From assembly GCA_005790265.1 (NCBI GenBank), contig SXVE01000277.1, forward strand, positions 1-7,970: 7,970 bases of DNA. The letters are read 5' to 3'. The number at the start of each line of letters is the position of its first letter. Position 1 is the first letter of the stretch. The position numbers and the translations under genes were made by a program. Of this stretch, positions 1-6,339 are shown piece by piece. Origin of the DNA: Acidobacteriota bacterium. Lineage in GTDB: Bacteria; Acidobacteriota; Blastocatellia; Pyrinomonadales; Pyrinomonadaceae. The notes beneath the pieces were generated by a model. That model was not told the DNA's origin, ran no database searches, and saw only the letters and a list, made by a program, of their open reading frames with translations.

Positions 1-1
1 A

Positions 2-526
2 TTAACTTACAACTGGTGGCGGTTGCATCGTTTCGCCGCAATTTTTGCAGGTTCGCAAAGATTCGTCGCCGTAGAATTTTTTGAAAACGCCCTGAAATTG
101 CGTCGTGATGTCTTCGAGGTCGAAATATTCTTCGTAGAGTTTTTCGTTGCAGTTTTCGCAGAACCACAGCAGTCCGTCTTTTTCGCCCGCGCGTCGTTTG
201 CGTTCGATGACCATTCCAACGGTGTTGGCGCCGCGAATTGGATTGTGCGGAACTCTTGGTGGCAAAAGGAAAATTTCGCCTTCTTTGATCGACACGTCCA
301 CGGCTTTTCCGTCTTCCTGAATTTTGACGAGAATATCGCCTTCGATCTGGTAGAAGAATTCTTCGCCTTCGTCGTAGTGATAATCCTTGCGCGAATTCGG
401 TCCGCCGACGACCATCACGATAAACTCGGCATCTTCGTAAACGCATTTGTTGCCGACCGGCGGTTTCAGCAAATGACGGTGTTCGTCAATCCATTTTTTG
501 AAATTAAAAGGTCTTTGTATTGGCAT
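2..526 (-). CDS. nbaC: 3-hydroxyanthranilate 3,4-dioxygenase
   Basis: This cytosolic non-haem iron enzyme opens the ring of 3-hydroxyanthranilate to give 2-amino-3-carboxymuconate semialdehyde in the kynurenine route of tryptophan breakdown. From the ATG at 526 it is 174 residues long, the usual bacterial length, and complete. The cupin core carries the expected iron ligands H50, E56 and H94 and the substrate-binding residues R46, R98 and E108. Two Cys pairs near the C-terminus (C123/C126 and C160/C163) form the rubredoxin-like second iron site known in bacterial members. An in-frame ATG at 547 would add seven residues and overlap the upstream acetyltransferase gene. I prefer 526 because it begins 5 bp after that gene's stop codon and its N-terminus (PFNFKKWIDEH) aligns with known enzymes. 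It is the last gene of a three-gene run. The identification is very secure; the start is fairly secure. Confidence 0.95.
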   Translation of the reverse strand: MPIQRPFNFKKWIDEHRHLLKPPVGNKCVYEDAEFIVMVVGGPNSRKDYHYDEGEEFFYQIEGDILVKIQEDGKAVDVSIKEGEIFLLPPRVPHNPIRGANTVGMVIERKRRAGEKDGLLWFCENCNEKLYEEYFDLEDITTQFQGVFKKFYGDESLRTCKNCGETMQPPPVVS

Positions 527-531
527 AATTT

Positions 532-1074
532 TTACACTCGTTTGCACATTATAATATCAGGTTTGCCGAAGCCGTCGGCGTCGGGAATGACGCCGGTGAT
601 CTCAAAACCGAGCTTTTGGTAAAACTCGAACGGGTGTTTTTTTAGGTTTTCGATGTTGGAAGTTTTCTCTAAAACGTTCGGGTAAAGCTCGATTCCGCCG
701 ATGCTCGTGCGATTGTTTTCATCATCGGTTCCGAGTTTTATCGTTAAACCGCCGCGCGATTTTATTTGTTGTTCCAAATCTCTGATTAGAGCTGTTCCGA
801 TTCCTTGATTTTGCAGATCCGAGCGCACGACGAGCGGATGAAGTTCCCAAACGAGCGCGTAATCGTGAAACGCGCCGATCCAGCCCAAAACATTTTTGTT
901 TTTATCAATGGCAACGCGGCTGATTCGGTTTTCGCTTAGAGATTCGCGGACTTCCGTGAGTGCCGATTCCAAATTTTCCCACGGATTGATGCCCGACGTC
1001 GTAAAACCGTCGAGCAAAACTTCGGCGACTTGGCGGATGAAATCTTTGTCGTTCGGAACGTCAATAATTTTCAT
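532..1074 (-). CDS. GNAT acetyltransferase, AAC(6')-Ii-like
   Basis: This 180-residue cytosolic GNAT enzyme transfers an acetyl group from acetyl-CoA. The CoA-binding motif A is visible as QNQGIGTAL (residues 88-96). It closely resembles the chromosomal Enterococcus faecium aminoglycoside 6'-N-acetyltransferase AAC(6')-Ii as I recall it: WELHPLVV (76-83), RGGLTIKLGTDD (107-118), HPFEFYQKLGF (147-157) and GVIPDADGFGKPDI (161-174) all have counterparts. Residues E77, H79, L81 and Y152 match the positions studied in AAC(6')-Ii (E72, H74, L76, Y147). The length is also close (180 versus about 182). Family membership is clear. Acetylation of aminoglycosides is inference, since homologues in environmental bacteria may act on other amines. 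The ATG lies 3 bp after the stop of the upstream DUF1697 gene and no strong ribosome site is visible, so translational coupling is likely. Confidence 0.9.
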   Translation of the reverse strand: MKIIDVPNDKDFIRQVAEVLLDGFTTSGINPWENLESALTEVRESLSENRISRVAIDKNKNVLGWIGAFHDYALVWELHPLVVRSDLQNQGIGTALIRDLEQQIKSRGGLTIKLGTDDENNRTSIGGIELYPNVLEKTSNIENLKKHPFEFYQKLGFEITGVIPDADGFGKPDIIMCKRV

Positions 1075-1077
1075 TTT

Positions 1078-1605
1078 CTATAGTTCGAGAATTTTATTAA
1101 TCGTTCGCCAATTTCTGGCTGTTGCGGAGATTTTTAATTTTTTGCCGATATAATCTTTGCCCATCAAACTGTCTAAAACGCCGACGCGCAAATGACAGAA
1201 AATTTCGCGCTTTTTGACGAAATAACGTTCATTTTCCGTATTGTTTGACAAAAGCATTTCGCGTTTTTCATCCGGCATTTCTTCGTCCAAAAAGAAAACG
1301 TGAACATCCTTGTCGTTTTCAAATTCGCCGGCAAACGGATTGTTCTCGGCGATTTTTACAATTTCGTCAATCGTCCGCACGATTGTTTTTATTTTCAGAT
1401 CGAATTCTTTTTCAATCGCCGCTTCAATATTTTCGGCGAGCTTTTTACCGCTCGTTTCGACAGTTTCAAAAATCACATTGCCGCTGTTGATATAAGTTTT
1501 GACGTTTTCAAATCCGAGCGCGGCGCAAACTTCGCGCAGCGTTTCCATTTTGATTTTGTTTTTTCCGCCGACATTGATGCCGCGCAGGAAAGCGACGTAT
1601 TTCAT
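1078..1605 (-). CDS. DUF1697 family protein
   Basis: This 175-residue protein belongs to DUF1697, whose biochemical role is unknown. Family signatures are present: FLRGINVGG near the N-terminus (6-14), TYINSGNVIF (about 37-46), and a C-terminal stretch with SLMGKDYIGKKL followed by TARNWRTINKI. No signal peptide or membrane segment is visible, so it is probably cytosolic. The reading frame can be extended to a TTG at 1650, but that codon and those after it lie inside the stem of the terminator that ends the alcohol dehydrogenase gene. The family's N-terminus begins at the ATG at 1605, which I use. No clear Shine-Dalgarno site precedes it. The GNAT gene follows after 3 bp and the dioxygenase after that, suggesting co-transcription, but nothing in this protein points to tryptophan catabolism. 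Confidence 0.88.
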   Translation of the reverse strand: MKYVAFLRGINVGGKNKIKMETLREVCAALGFENVKTYINSGNVIFETVETSGKKLAENIEAAIEKEFDLKIKTIVRTIDEIVKIAENNPFAGEFENDKDVHVFFLDEEMPDEKREMLLSNNTENERYFVKKREIFCHLRVGVLDSLMGKDYIGKKLKISATARNWRTINKILEL

Positions 1606-1636
1606 TTGCGATATTTTTTCAGAAATTTCGTTAATC

Positions 1637-1676
1637 AAAAGCCGCTTCAAAGAGTATTAACTTTGAAGCGGCTTTT
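1637..1676 (-). terminator. Perfect 16-bp hairpin after the alcohol dehydrogenase
   Basis: Positions 1637-1652 (aaaagccgcttcaaag) and 1661-1676 are exact inverted repeats around an 8-base loop. The hairpin begins 14 bp after the alcohol dehydrogenase stop codon at 1691-1693. On the minus strand the stem ends in TTTT, but these bases pair with the AAAA at the other foot, so there is no long unpaired U tract beyond it. The feature is symmetrical and could act in both directions, although no plus-strand gene needs it. It is most likely an intrinsic terminator, or a transcript-end stabiliser, for the upstream gene. Confidence 0.8.
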
Positions 1677-1690
1677 GCCGGTTGGCTTTT

Positions 1691-2743
1691 TTACGCGTTT
1701 TTCAGCGAAGCGATATCAATCACGAAACGATAGCGCACGTCGCCTTTGATCGTGCGTTCGTAAGCGTTTTCGATGTCTTGAATGTTGATCATCTCGATGT
1801 CGGAAGTGATTCCTTTTTCCGCGCAGTAATCGAGCATTTCCTGTGTGTCTTTGATGCCGCCGATGCCCGAACCGGCGAGCGAGCGGTTATTTTGAATCAG
1901 CGAAAATGCGTGCACCGGCGCGGGTTTTTCCGGCACGCCGACCAGACACATCGTGCCGTCTAATCTCAACAAATTTAAGTAAGCGTTCAAATCGTGTTCG
2001 GCGGAAACGCAGTCGAGAATAAAATCGAATTGTCCGCCGAGCGCTTTCATTTCTTCTTCATTTTTTGAGACGACGAAGTGATGCGCGCCGAGTTTTTTCG
2101 CGTCCGCTTCTTTCGACGGCGAAGTCGAGAAAACCGTGACGTCCGCGCCCATCGAGACGGCGAATTTCACGCCCATGTGACCGAGTCCGCCGAGTCCGAC
2201 GATGCCGACTTTCGAGCCTTCGCCGACCTTAAATTTTCTGAGCGGCGAATAAGTCGTGATTCCGGCGCACAGCAGCGGCGCGATTGCCGCGAGATTTTCC
2301 GTGTCCGTAATTTTTAGGGCGTAATCTTCTTTGACGACGATCTGCGTCGAATAACCGCCGTAAGTCGGCGTTTTTTCGTCCATTTCCGTCGAGTTGTAAG
2401 TTTGCGCGCAATGCACCTGACAAAATTGCTCGACATCCGCCTGACAGGTTTCGCACGTTCCGCACGAATCAACAAAACAACCGACTCCGGCGTAGTCGCC
2501 TTCTTTGAATTTTGAAACCGCTTCGCCAATCTGCTTTACGCGTCCAACGATTTCGTGACCGGGAACCATCGGGAAAATCGAGTTTCCCCATTCGTTTCTC
2601 GCCTGGTGAATGTCCGAGTGACAAACGCCGCAAAATTCGATCTCAATCAAAATATCGTTAGCGCCGACATCGCGCCGCTCGAAATCGAAATTTTTGAACT
2701 TCGCATTCGCCGCTTCAACCGCATAACCCTTTGTTTGCAACAT
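1691..2743 (-). CDS. Zinc-dependent NADP(H) alcohol dehydrogenase (YahK/CAD type)
   Basis: This 350-residue medium-chain dehydrogenase interconverts aldehydes and primary alcohols. It is very similar along its length to E. coli YahK and the cinnamyl-alcohol dehydrogenase group. The catalytic zinc ligands are C41 (in GVCHSD), H63 with adjacent E64 (PGHE), and C159 (LLCAGITTYSPL). The structural zinc site has the four Cys C94, C97, C100 and C108. The Rossmann motif GLGGLG lies at 183-188. Strand 2 ends in FSTSPSK (205-211) rather than an acidic residue, the pattern associated with NADPH preference. The start is well supported: a GGAG site lies 7 bases before the ATG. The gene stands alone between a 223-bp gap and a strong terminator. 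The substrate is unknown; these enzymes are often broad aldehyde reductases, and a link to the neighbouring kynurenine genes cannot be shown. Confidence 0.95.
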   Translation of the reverse strand: MLQTKGYAVEAANAKFKNFDFERRDVGANDILIEIEFCGVCHSDIHQARNEWGNSIFPMVPGHEIVGRVKQIGEAVSKFKEGDYAGVGCFVDSCGTCETCQADVEQFCQVHCAQTYNSTEMDEKTPTYGGYSTQIVVKEDYALKITDTENLAAIAPLLCAGITTYSPLRKFKVGEGSKVGIVGLGGLGHMGVKFAVSMGADVTVFSTSPSKEADAKKLGAHHFVVSKNEEEMKALGGQFDFILDCVSAEHDLNAYLNLLRLDGTMCLVGVPEKPAPVHAFSLIQNNRSLAGSGIGGIKDTQEMLDYCAEKGITSDIEMINIQDIENAYERTIKGDVRYRFVIDIASLKNA

Positions 2744-2749
2744 ATAATT

Positions 2750-2755
2750 TCTCCG
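2750..2755 (-). promoter_or_regulatory. Ribosome binding site of the alcohol dehydrogenase
   Basis: On the minus strand CGGAGA lies just upstream, with the GGAG core (2751-2754) 7 bases before the ATG at 2743. This fixes the start codon and is the clearest canonical Shine-Dalgarno site in the window. Confidence 0.75.
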
Positions 2756-2763
2756 TTACCTTT

Positions 2764-2791
2764 AAAATAGATGGCTTTCAATATGAAACAA
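2764..2791 (-). promoter_or_regulatory. Candidate promoter of the alcohol dehydrogenase
   Basis: On the minus strand TTGTTT (2786-2791) and TATTTT (2764-2769) are separated by 16 bp. This would place transcription start about 14 bases before the ATG and keep the GGAG site in the leader. Both hexamers are imperfect in an AT-rich stretch, so this is a weak call. A second possibility is the TATAAT at 2879-2884, which lacks a convincing -35 element. Confidence 0.25.
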
Positions 2792-2927
2792 TTTCGGCGC
2801 GTCGCTTGCGAAAACTTCAAAATGAAAATTTATCGCGCGGCGCAGCCGGTAATCTGTAATAAAAAAGCTCAGGAAATTATTATACGCAAAATATTCGTCG
2901 AAGCGGAAAATAGATTTTTTGAAATCA

Positions 2928-2944
2928 TTTTCGCAGCGCGAAAA
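2928..2944 (-). terminator. Weak hairpin downstream of the RidA gene
   Basis: ttttcgc and gcgaaaa form a perfect 7-bp stem around a 3-base loop, 22 bp after the RidA stop codon. On the minus strand the hairpin is followed by TGATTTC rather than a run of T, so its efficiency as a terminator is doubtful. Confidence 0.3.
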
Positions 2945-2966
2945 GCGTAAACTTGCGGTTGCGAAA

Positions 2967-3389
2967 TTAATCAATCGTCGCGATTACTTTTAATTCAATC
3001 GCAATCGGCGTCGGCAGTCGGCTGATTTCGACGGTCGTGCGGCACGGTTGATTGTCCGCGAAATATTCGGCGTAAATGCGGTTGTAAATCGGAAAATCGT
3101 TTTTCATATCGGTCAGAAAAACCGTGACGTCAACGATGTTTTCCCAGCTCGAACCGGCGTCTTCCAAAATATAACGAACGTTTTGAAATACCGAACGACA
3201 CTGCGTTTCGATGTCGTAAGAAACGATTTCGCCGGTTTCGCTCAAATCAACGCCGGGAATTTTTTTCGTGCCTTTTTCGCGCGGTCCGACGCCCGACAAA
3301 AACAAAAGATTTCCGACGCGCCGCGCGTGCGGATAAAGCCCGACCGGTTCGGGCGCTTGTTTGGAATTGATAATTTTTTGCTCGCTCAT
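2967..3389 (-). CDS. RidA-family deaminase, probable 2-aminomuconate deaminase
   Basis: This 140-residue protein belongs to the RidA (YjgF/YER057c/UK114) family of trimeric cytosolic enzymes. The family's key Arg is R117 (in PCRTTVEI), with E132 near the C-terminus; LLFLSGVGPR (28-37) and VDVTVFLTDM (86-95) are typical core segments. The motif YPHARRVGN (19-27) and the length resemble the subgroup annotated as 2-aminomuconate deaminase in kynurenine and nitrobenzoate pathways, which is shorter-tailed and differs from housekeeping RidA. That enzyme releases ammonia from 2-aminomuconate, a few steps after 3-hydroxyanthranilate dioxygenase, encoded about 2.4 kb away. The family is certain and the specific reaction is inferred; a general 2-aminoacrylate/imine deaminase is the alternative. 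The gene has its own promoter and no Shine-Dalgarno site, and stands alone between a strong terminator and a 223-bp gap. Confidence 0.9.
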   Translation of the reverse strand: MSEQKIINSKQAPEPVGLYPHARRVGNLLFLSGVGPREKGTKKIPGVDLSETGEIVSYDIETQCRSVFQNVRYILEDAGSSWENIVDVTVFLTDMKNDFPIYNRIYAEYFADNQPCRTTVEISRLPTPIAIELKVIATID

Positions 3390-3397
3390 CGGTTTCG

Positions 3398-3425
3398 ATT
3401 ATATGCAAAACTGTGCGCGAAGCAA
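3398..3425 (-). promoter_or_regulatory. Promoter of the RidA gene, near-leaderless
   Basis: On the minus strand a consensus TATAAT (3398-3403) is preceded by TTGCTT (3420-3425) at 16-bp spacing. Only 8 bases separate the -10 box from the ATG at 3389. Transcription would therefore start within a few bases of the start codon. No Shine-Dalgarno sequence is present, which agrees with a leaderless or nearly leaderless messenger. The -35 box matches only the TTG part of the consensus. Confidence 0.55.
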
Positions 3426-3426
3426 C

Positions 3427-3473
3427 AAAGAATCGTGCGCGCTTTTCGCCGCAAAAGCGCGCACGATTTCTTT
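3427..3473 (-). terminator. Perfect 16-bp hairpin ending the phytochrome operon
   Basis: Positions 3431-3446 (aatcgtgcgcgctttt) and 3453-3468 are exact inverted repeats around a 6-base loop. With one bulged base, four more pairs can form (3427-3430 with 3470-3473), so the outermost pairs reach into the stop codon of the hybrid kinase at 3472-3474. On the minus strand the stem is followed by CTTTGTTGCTT, a moderately T-rich tail. This is a strong intrinsic terminator candidate separating the signalling operon from the RidA gene. Confidence 0.8.
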
Positions 3474-5874
3474 AGCGCTGCGTCGTTTTGAGCAGTTGTT
3501 TGATTTGCGAGCTGACCGATTCGATGTCGATCGGTTTGGCGATGTGCATTTGAAATCCGGCGGAAAGCACGGCAGCGCGGTCTTCGACGCCGGTGTAAGC
3601 GGTCATTGCGATTGCCGGAAGAAATTTATTTTTCGCCGAAGACAGGCGGCGCACGCGTTTAATCAAATCGTAGCCGTCCATTTCCGCCATACTAATGTCG
3701 CTGATTAGAAGGTCAGGACTGATTTTTTCAATCGCGCGCAGCGCCTCGGCAGCGCTGTTGAGCGCCGTTACTTTTGCGCCGTGACTTGCCAAAACGAAGC
3801 GAAGCAGTTCGAGCGAATCGGCTTCGTCGTCAACGATAATGATTTGCACGTTTTCCAAGTCGCGAACAATCGTCGTCTGACCGGCACCGTTTGAATGCAC
3901 TTCGGACAACTGTAATTCATCGTTTGTCACAGCGTCCGCAATCACAATCGGAAGTGTGACGACGAAGGTCGAACCTTGATTTTCGCCGGCGCTGTGCGCG
4001 CTCACTTCGCCGCCGTGCATTTCCACGATTGATTTGACGATGGCGAGTCCGAGTCCGAGTCCGCCGTATTTTCGTTTCGATGAGCCGTCCGCCTGCCGGA
4101 ATCGCTCAAAAATATCGGGCAAAAGCGATTCGTCAATGCCGATTCCCGAATCTGTGACCGTGATTTTCGCTGTTGTGCCGTGCGTTTTGAGCGTGATCGA
4201 AACGTTTCCATCGTCCGGCGTAAATTTGACGGCGTTGGTCAGCAAATTATTGATTACCTGCTGAAGCCGATGCGCATCGCCGGTCGCGAAACATTCTTCG
4301 TTTTCCGTTTCCGTCGTCAAGACGATGGATTTTTCCGCAACTTGCGCGCGGACGAGTTCAAGGGCGTCGTGAATGATTTTGCACAAATCAAACTTTGTCA
4401 TTTCCAGCCGAAATTTGCCGGAAATGATGCGCGAAACATCGAGCAGATCTTCGATCAAAGTGTTTTGCAAACGAATGTTGCGTTCGATGACTTCGATGGC
4501 TTTCTGCGTTTTTTCTTCGTCTAAAATGCCTCGATTCAGCATTTTAGCCCATCCGGACATCGCGTTGAGCGGCGTGCGCAGCTCGTGCGAAAGAACGGCG
4601 AGAAATTCATCTTTTGACCGATTTGCGGTTTCGGCTTGTTCGCGTAATTCCTGTTCGCGCAGTAGATTTTGTTCGCGTTCCTGTTCGGCGGTTTTACTTT
4701 CAGTGATATCGCGCGAAACCGACAAGATTTTTTCCACACTGCCGTCGCTGCCGCGCACCGGCGTGGCGATGACGTCCCACCACCGCGATTTTCCTTTCGC
4801 CGTCGGGCACGCGCCGACAAACCGACCGATTTCGCCGCTCTGCACCGAAGCAAGCGTTTCTTTGACCATCGCGCGGCTTTCGTCCGACCAGAATTCAGCC
4901 CAGTCGCGATTTTCAAACTCGGTAAAATCGTCTATTTCCATCAAGCGCAAGCCGTTTTCGTTCATAAAAACGAGTTTGCCGTTTTTGTCGAGCAGTTTCA
5001 CACAGTCTGGGCTGCTTTCGATCACGGTGCGGTTGAATTGTTCGCTTTCGCGCAGCTTGCTTTCCGATTTTTTCCGTTCGGTGATGTCCTGCACGATGAC
5101 AAATCGCGCGTCGCGCCCTTTAAATGTTATATCGTGGCAGTTTACTTCGACATCAATAATCGAGCCGTCTTTTTTGCGATGCCGCGCCGGAATATTGCGA
5201 ATCAGTCCTTTTTCGTTGCAAAACTCGCTGATGACGATTTCCGCCGAAGCGCCGTCAAACGCGTCAAGCTCGTGAAGCGTCATCAGCGTAAATTCTTCGC
5301 GCGAATAACCGTAATGCGAAACGGCAAAATCATTGACGGCGAGCACGGCAAGCGTTTCGCGATCAAAAACGAGCGCCGGCAGCGGCGTGTTGTCAAACAA
5401 CAACCGATACCTTTCTTCGGAATGCAGAATTTTTTCCGATGCCAGTTCTTTTTCCTGGTAAAGTTTGACTTTATCAACGGCGTTCGTCACGGCGCGCAGC
5501 AAATCAATCGGCGTCGCGCGGTCTTTGACCAGAAAATCCTGCGCGCCGAGACGCATCGCTTCGACGGCGATTTCGATATTGCCCGAACCGGACAGCATCA
5601 CGATTGGAATGCTGTTTTTTCCATACAAATTGCTGATCTTCTCGATTAAATCGGTGCCGTTCGCGTCAGGCAAATCATAGTCGAGCAAAATGCAGTGCGG
5701 TTTTTTCTCGGCGATTGAATCAATCGCCTCCTCAACGCTTTCGGTGTCCACGAATTCGTAAGTTTCGGTATTGCTTTGCAGCAAATAACGCCGAAAAATA
5801 GCGCGATCCGACGGCGAATCGTCAACCAGCAAAATTCTCATTGCGAGAGCCGAGAAATTATCTTCATTATTCAT
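3472..5874 (-). CDS. Hybrid sensor histidine kinase, REC-PAS-PAS-HisKA-HATPase-REC
   Basis: This 800-residue protein lacks membrane segments or a signal peptide, so it is cytosolic. Domain order: receiver 1 (about 12-130; D18/D19, phospho-acceptor D65, S95, K117); PAS 1 (about 152-268, ending in QDITERKK); PAS 2 (about 277-393, ending in RDITESK); a Glu/Arg-rich probable coiled coil (393-420); HisKA with H430 in SHELRTPLN; HATPase (about 533-645; N-box N547, G1 DSGIGI from D575, G2 GGLGLGLAI at 605-613); receiver 2 (about 677-795; D682/D683, acceptor D726, T758, KP at 780-781). All catalytic residues are present. Nothing shows what the PAS domains bind. No DNA-binding or HPt domain is present, so final output lies elsewhere. 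I use the ATG at 5874, which overlaps the regulator stop codon as TGATG; a TTG at 5877 and an ATG at 5841 are alternatives. It probably acts downstream of, or beside, the phytochrome. Confidence 0.93.
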   Translation of the reverse strand: MNNEDNFSALAMRILLVDDSPSDRAIFRRYLLQSNTETYEFVDTESVEEAIDSIAEKKPHCILLDYDLPDANGTDLIEKISNLYGKNSIPIVMLSGSGNIEIAVEAMRLGAQDFLVKDRATPIDLLRAVTNAVDKVKLYQEKELASEKILHSEERYRLLFDNTPLPALVFDRETLAVLAVNDFAVSHYGYSREEFTLMTLHELDAFDGASAEIVISEFCNEKGLIRNIPARHRKKDGSIIDVEVNCHDITFKGRDARFVIVQDITERKKSESKLRESEQFNRTVIESSPDCVKLLDKNGKLVFMNENGLRLMEIDDFTEFENRDWAEFWSDESRAMVKETLASVQSGEIGRFVGACPTAKGKSRWWDVIATPVRGSDGSVEKILSVSRDITESKTAEQEREQNLLREQELREQAETANRSKDEFLAVLSHELRTPLNAMSGWAKMLNRGILDEEKTQKAIEVIERNIRLQNTLIEDLLDVSRIISGKFRLEMTKFDLCKIIHDALELVRAQVAEKSIVLTTETENEECFATGDAHRLQQVINNLLTNAVKFTPDDGNVSITLKTHGTTAKITVTDSGIGIDESLLPDIFERFRQADGSSKRKYGGLGLGLAIVKSIVEMHGGEVSAHSAGENQGSTFVVTLPIVIADAVTNDELQLSEVHSNGAGQTTIVRDLENVQIIIVDDEADSLELLRFVLASHGAKVTALNSAAEALRAIEKISPDLLISDISMAEMDGYDLIKRVRRLSSAKNKFLPAIAMTAYTGVEDRAAVLSAGFQMHIAKPIDIESVSSQIKQLLKTTQR

Positions 5875-6332
5875 CAATTTACCGCCGCCGGAATCGTCGC
5901 CGTCTCAAACCAATACTTGATCATCAAATTGATCGAATTGCGGAATTTATCAAAACCGACCGATTTGATTTGATAACCGTTGGCGCCGTTGCGATAACAA
6001 TATAAAATGTCGCGCGGATTGTTCGACGTCGTCAGAATAACCACCGGAATTTCCTTTAACCGTTCATCGCCTTTTAACTGCAGTAAAAAGTCGCGTCCGT
6101 CGGTTCCGGGCAAATTCAAATCGAGCAGAATCAGCGCCGGAAAATCATCAGTTCTTTTTTTCTGCGAAACGTTTTTGCCGCGCAAAACTTCCAGCGCCTG
6201 CTCGACATTAGTCGTTCGCTTAAGCTGTAAATCGTAACCGGATTTTTTGAATATGCGCGCCGTCGCCAAATAATCCTCGTCGCTGTCCTCGATCATCAAA
6301 ATAGTTTTTCCAATGATTTGAGCTGCGTCCAT
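5874..6332 (-). CDS. Rcp1-like single-domain response regulator
   Basis: This 152-residue protein is a lone receiver domain without an output domain. It resembles Rcp1, the partner of cyanobacterial phytochrome Cph1, in LILLDLNLPGTDGRDFL (67-83), VVILTTS (97-103) and the aromatic C-terminal helix (IKYWFETATIP). The acidic pocket is E15/D16, the phospho-acceptor is D71, the switch Thr is T101 and the conserved Lys is K123. The residue after that Lys is Ser rather than the usual Pro (QIKSV), a departure at a normally conserved cis-proline. The ATG at 6332 has a GGGGTG ribosome site that overlaps the stop codon of the phytochrome gene, 7 bp upstream. The stop overlaps the hybrid kinase start. 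The likely role is to accept phosphate from the phytochrome and pass it to, or compete with, the hybrid kinase; this is inference from family and context. Confidence 0.93.
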   Translation of the reverse strand: MDAAQIIGKTILMIEDSDEDYLATARIFKKSGYDLQLKRTTNVEQALEVLRGKNVSQKKRTDDFPALILLDLNLPGTDGRDFLLQLKGDERLKEIPVVILTTSNNPRDILYCYRNGANGYQIKSVGFDKFRNSINLMIKYWFETATIPAAVN

Positions 6333-6339
6333 TTTTTTG

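Larger units (their letters stand above)
2744..2966. other. 223-bp gap between the RidA and alcohol dehydrogenase genes
   Basis: This AT-rich stretch has no supportable gene. It holds the candidate dehydrogenase promoter and ribosome site at its left end and a TATAAT at 2879-2884 (minus strand). Just after the RidA stop codon there are two overlapping hairpins: 2928-2944 (7-bp stem, loop agc) and 2906-2932 (about 11 bp with one bulge). The two share bases 2928-2932, so they cannot form together. Either could be a weak terminator for the RidA gene. Confidence 0.4.

Noticed and set aside
527..547. Upstream ATG at 547 as the dioxygenase start
   Set aside because: It overlaps the acetyltransferase gene by 16 bp and adds seven residues that have no counterpart in the family; the ATG at 526 fits both the family N-terminus and the gene spacing.
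23..622. A 199-codon plus-strand open frame opposite the dioxygenase
   Set aside because: It is antisense to a gene with all iron ligands in place, and its Phe/Val/Ala-rich translation has no recognisable motif.
2879..2884. TATAAT on the minus strand as the main dehydrogenase promoter
   Set aside because: No reasonable -35 hexamer lies 15-19 bp upstream, and it sits about 136 bp from the ATG in an AT-rich region where such a match can arise by chance.
2762..2974. A 70-codon minus-strand open frame between the RidA and alcohol dehydrogenase genes
   Set aside because: It starts at a TTG inside the RidA 3' end, has no ribosome site, is rich in Phe and Arg, and covers the candidate promoter region of the dehydrogenase.
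4669..5649. A 326-codon plus-strand open frame, and a 300-codon one at 4373-5275
   Set aside because: Both lie antisense to the hybrid kinase, whose domains are unmistakable. Their translations are rich in Phe, Arg and Ser with no family motif, and overlap each other; they are by-products of codon bias on the coding strand.
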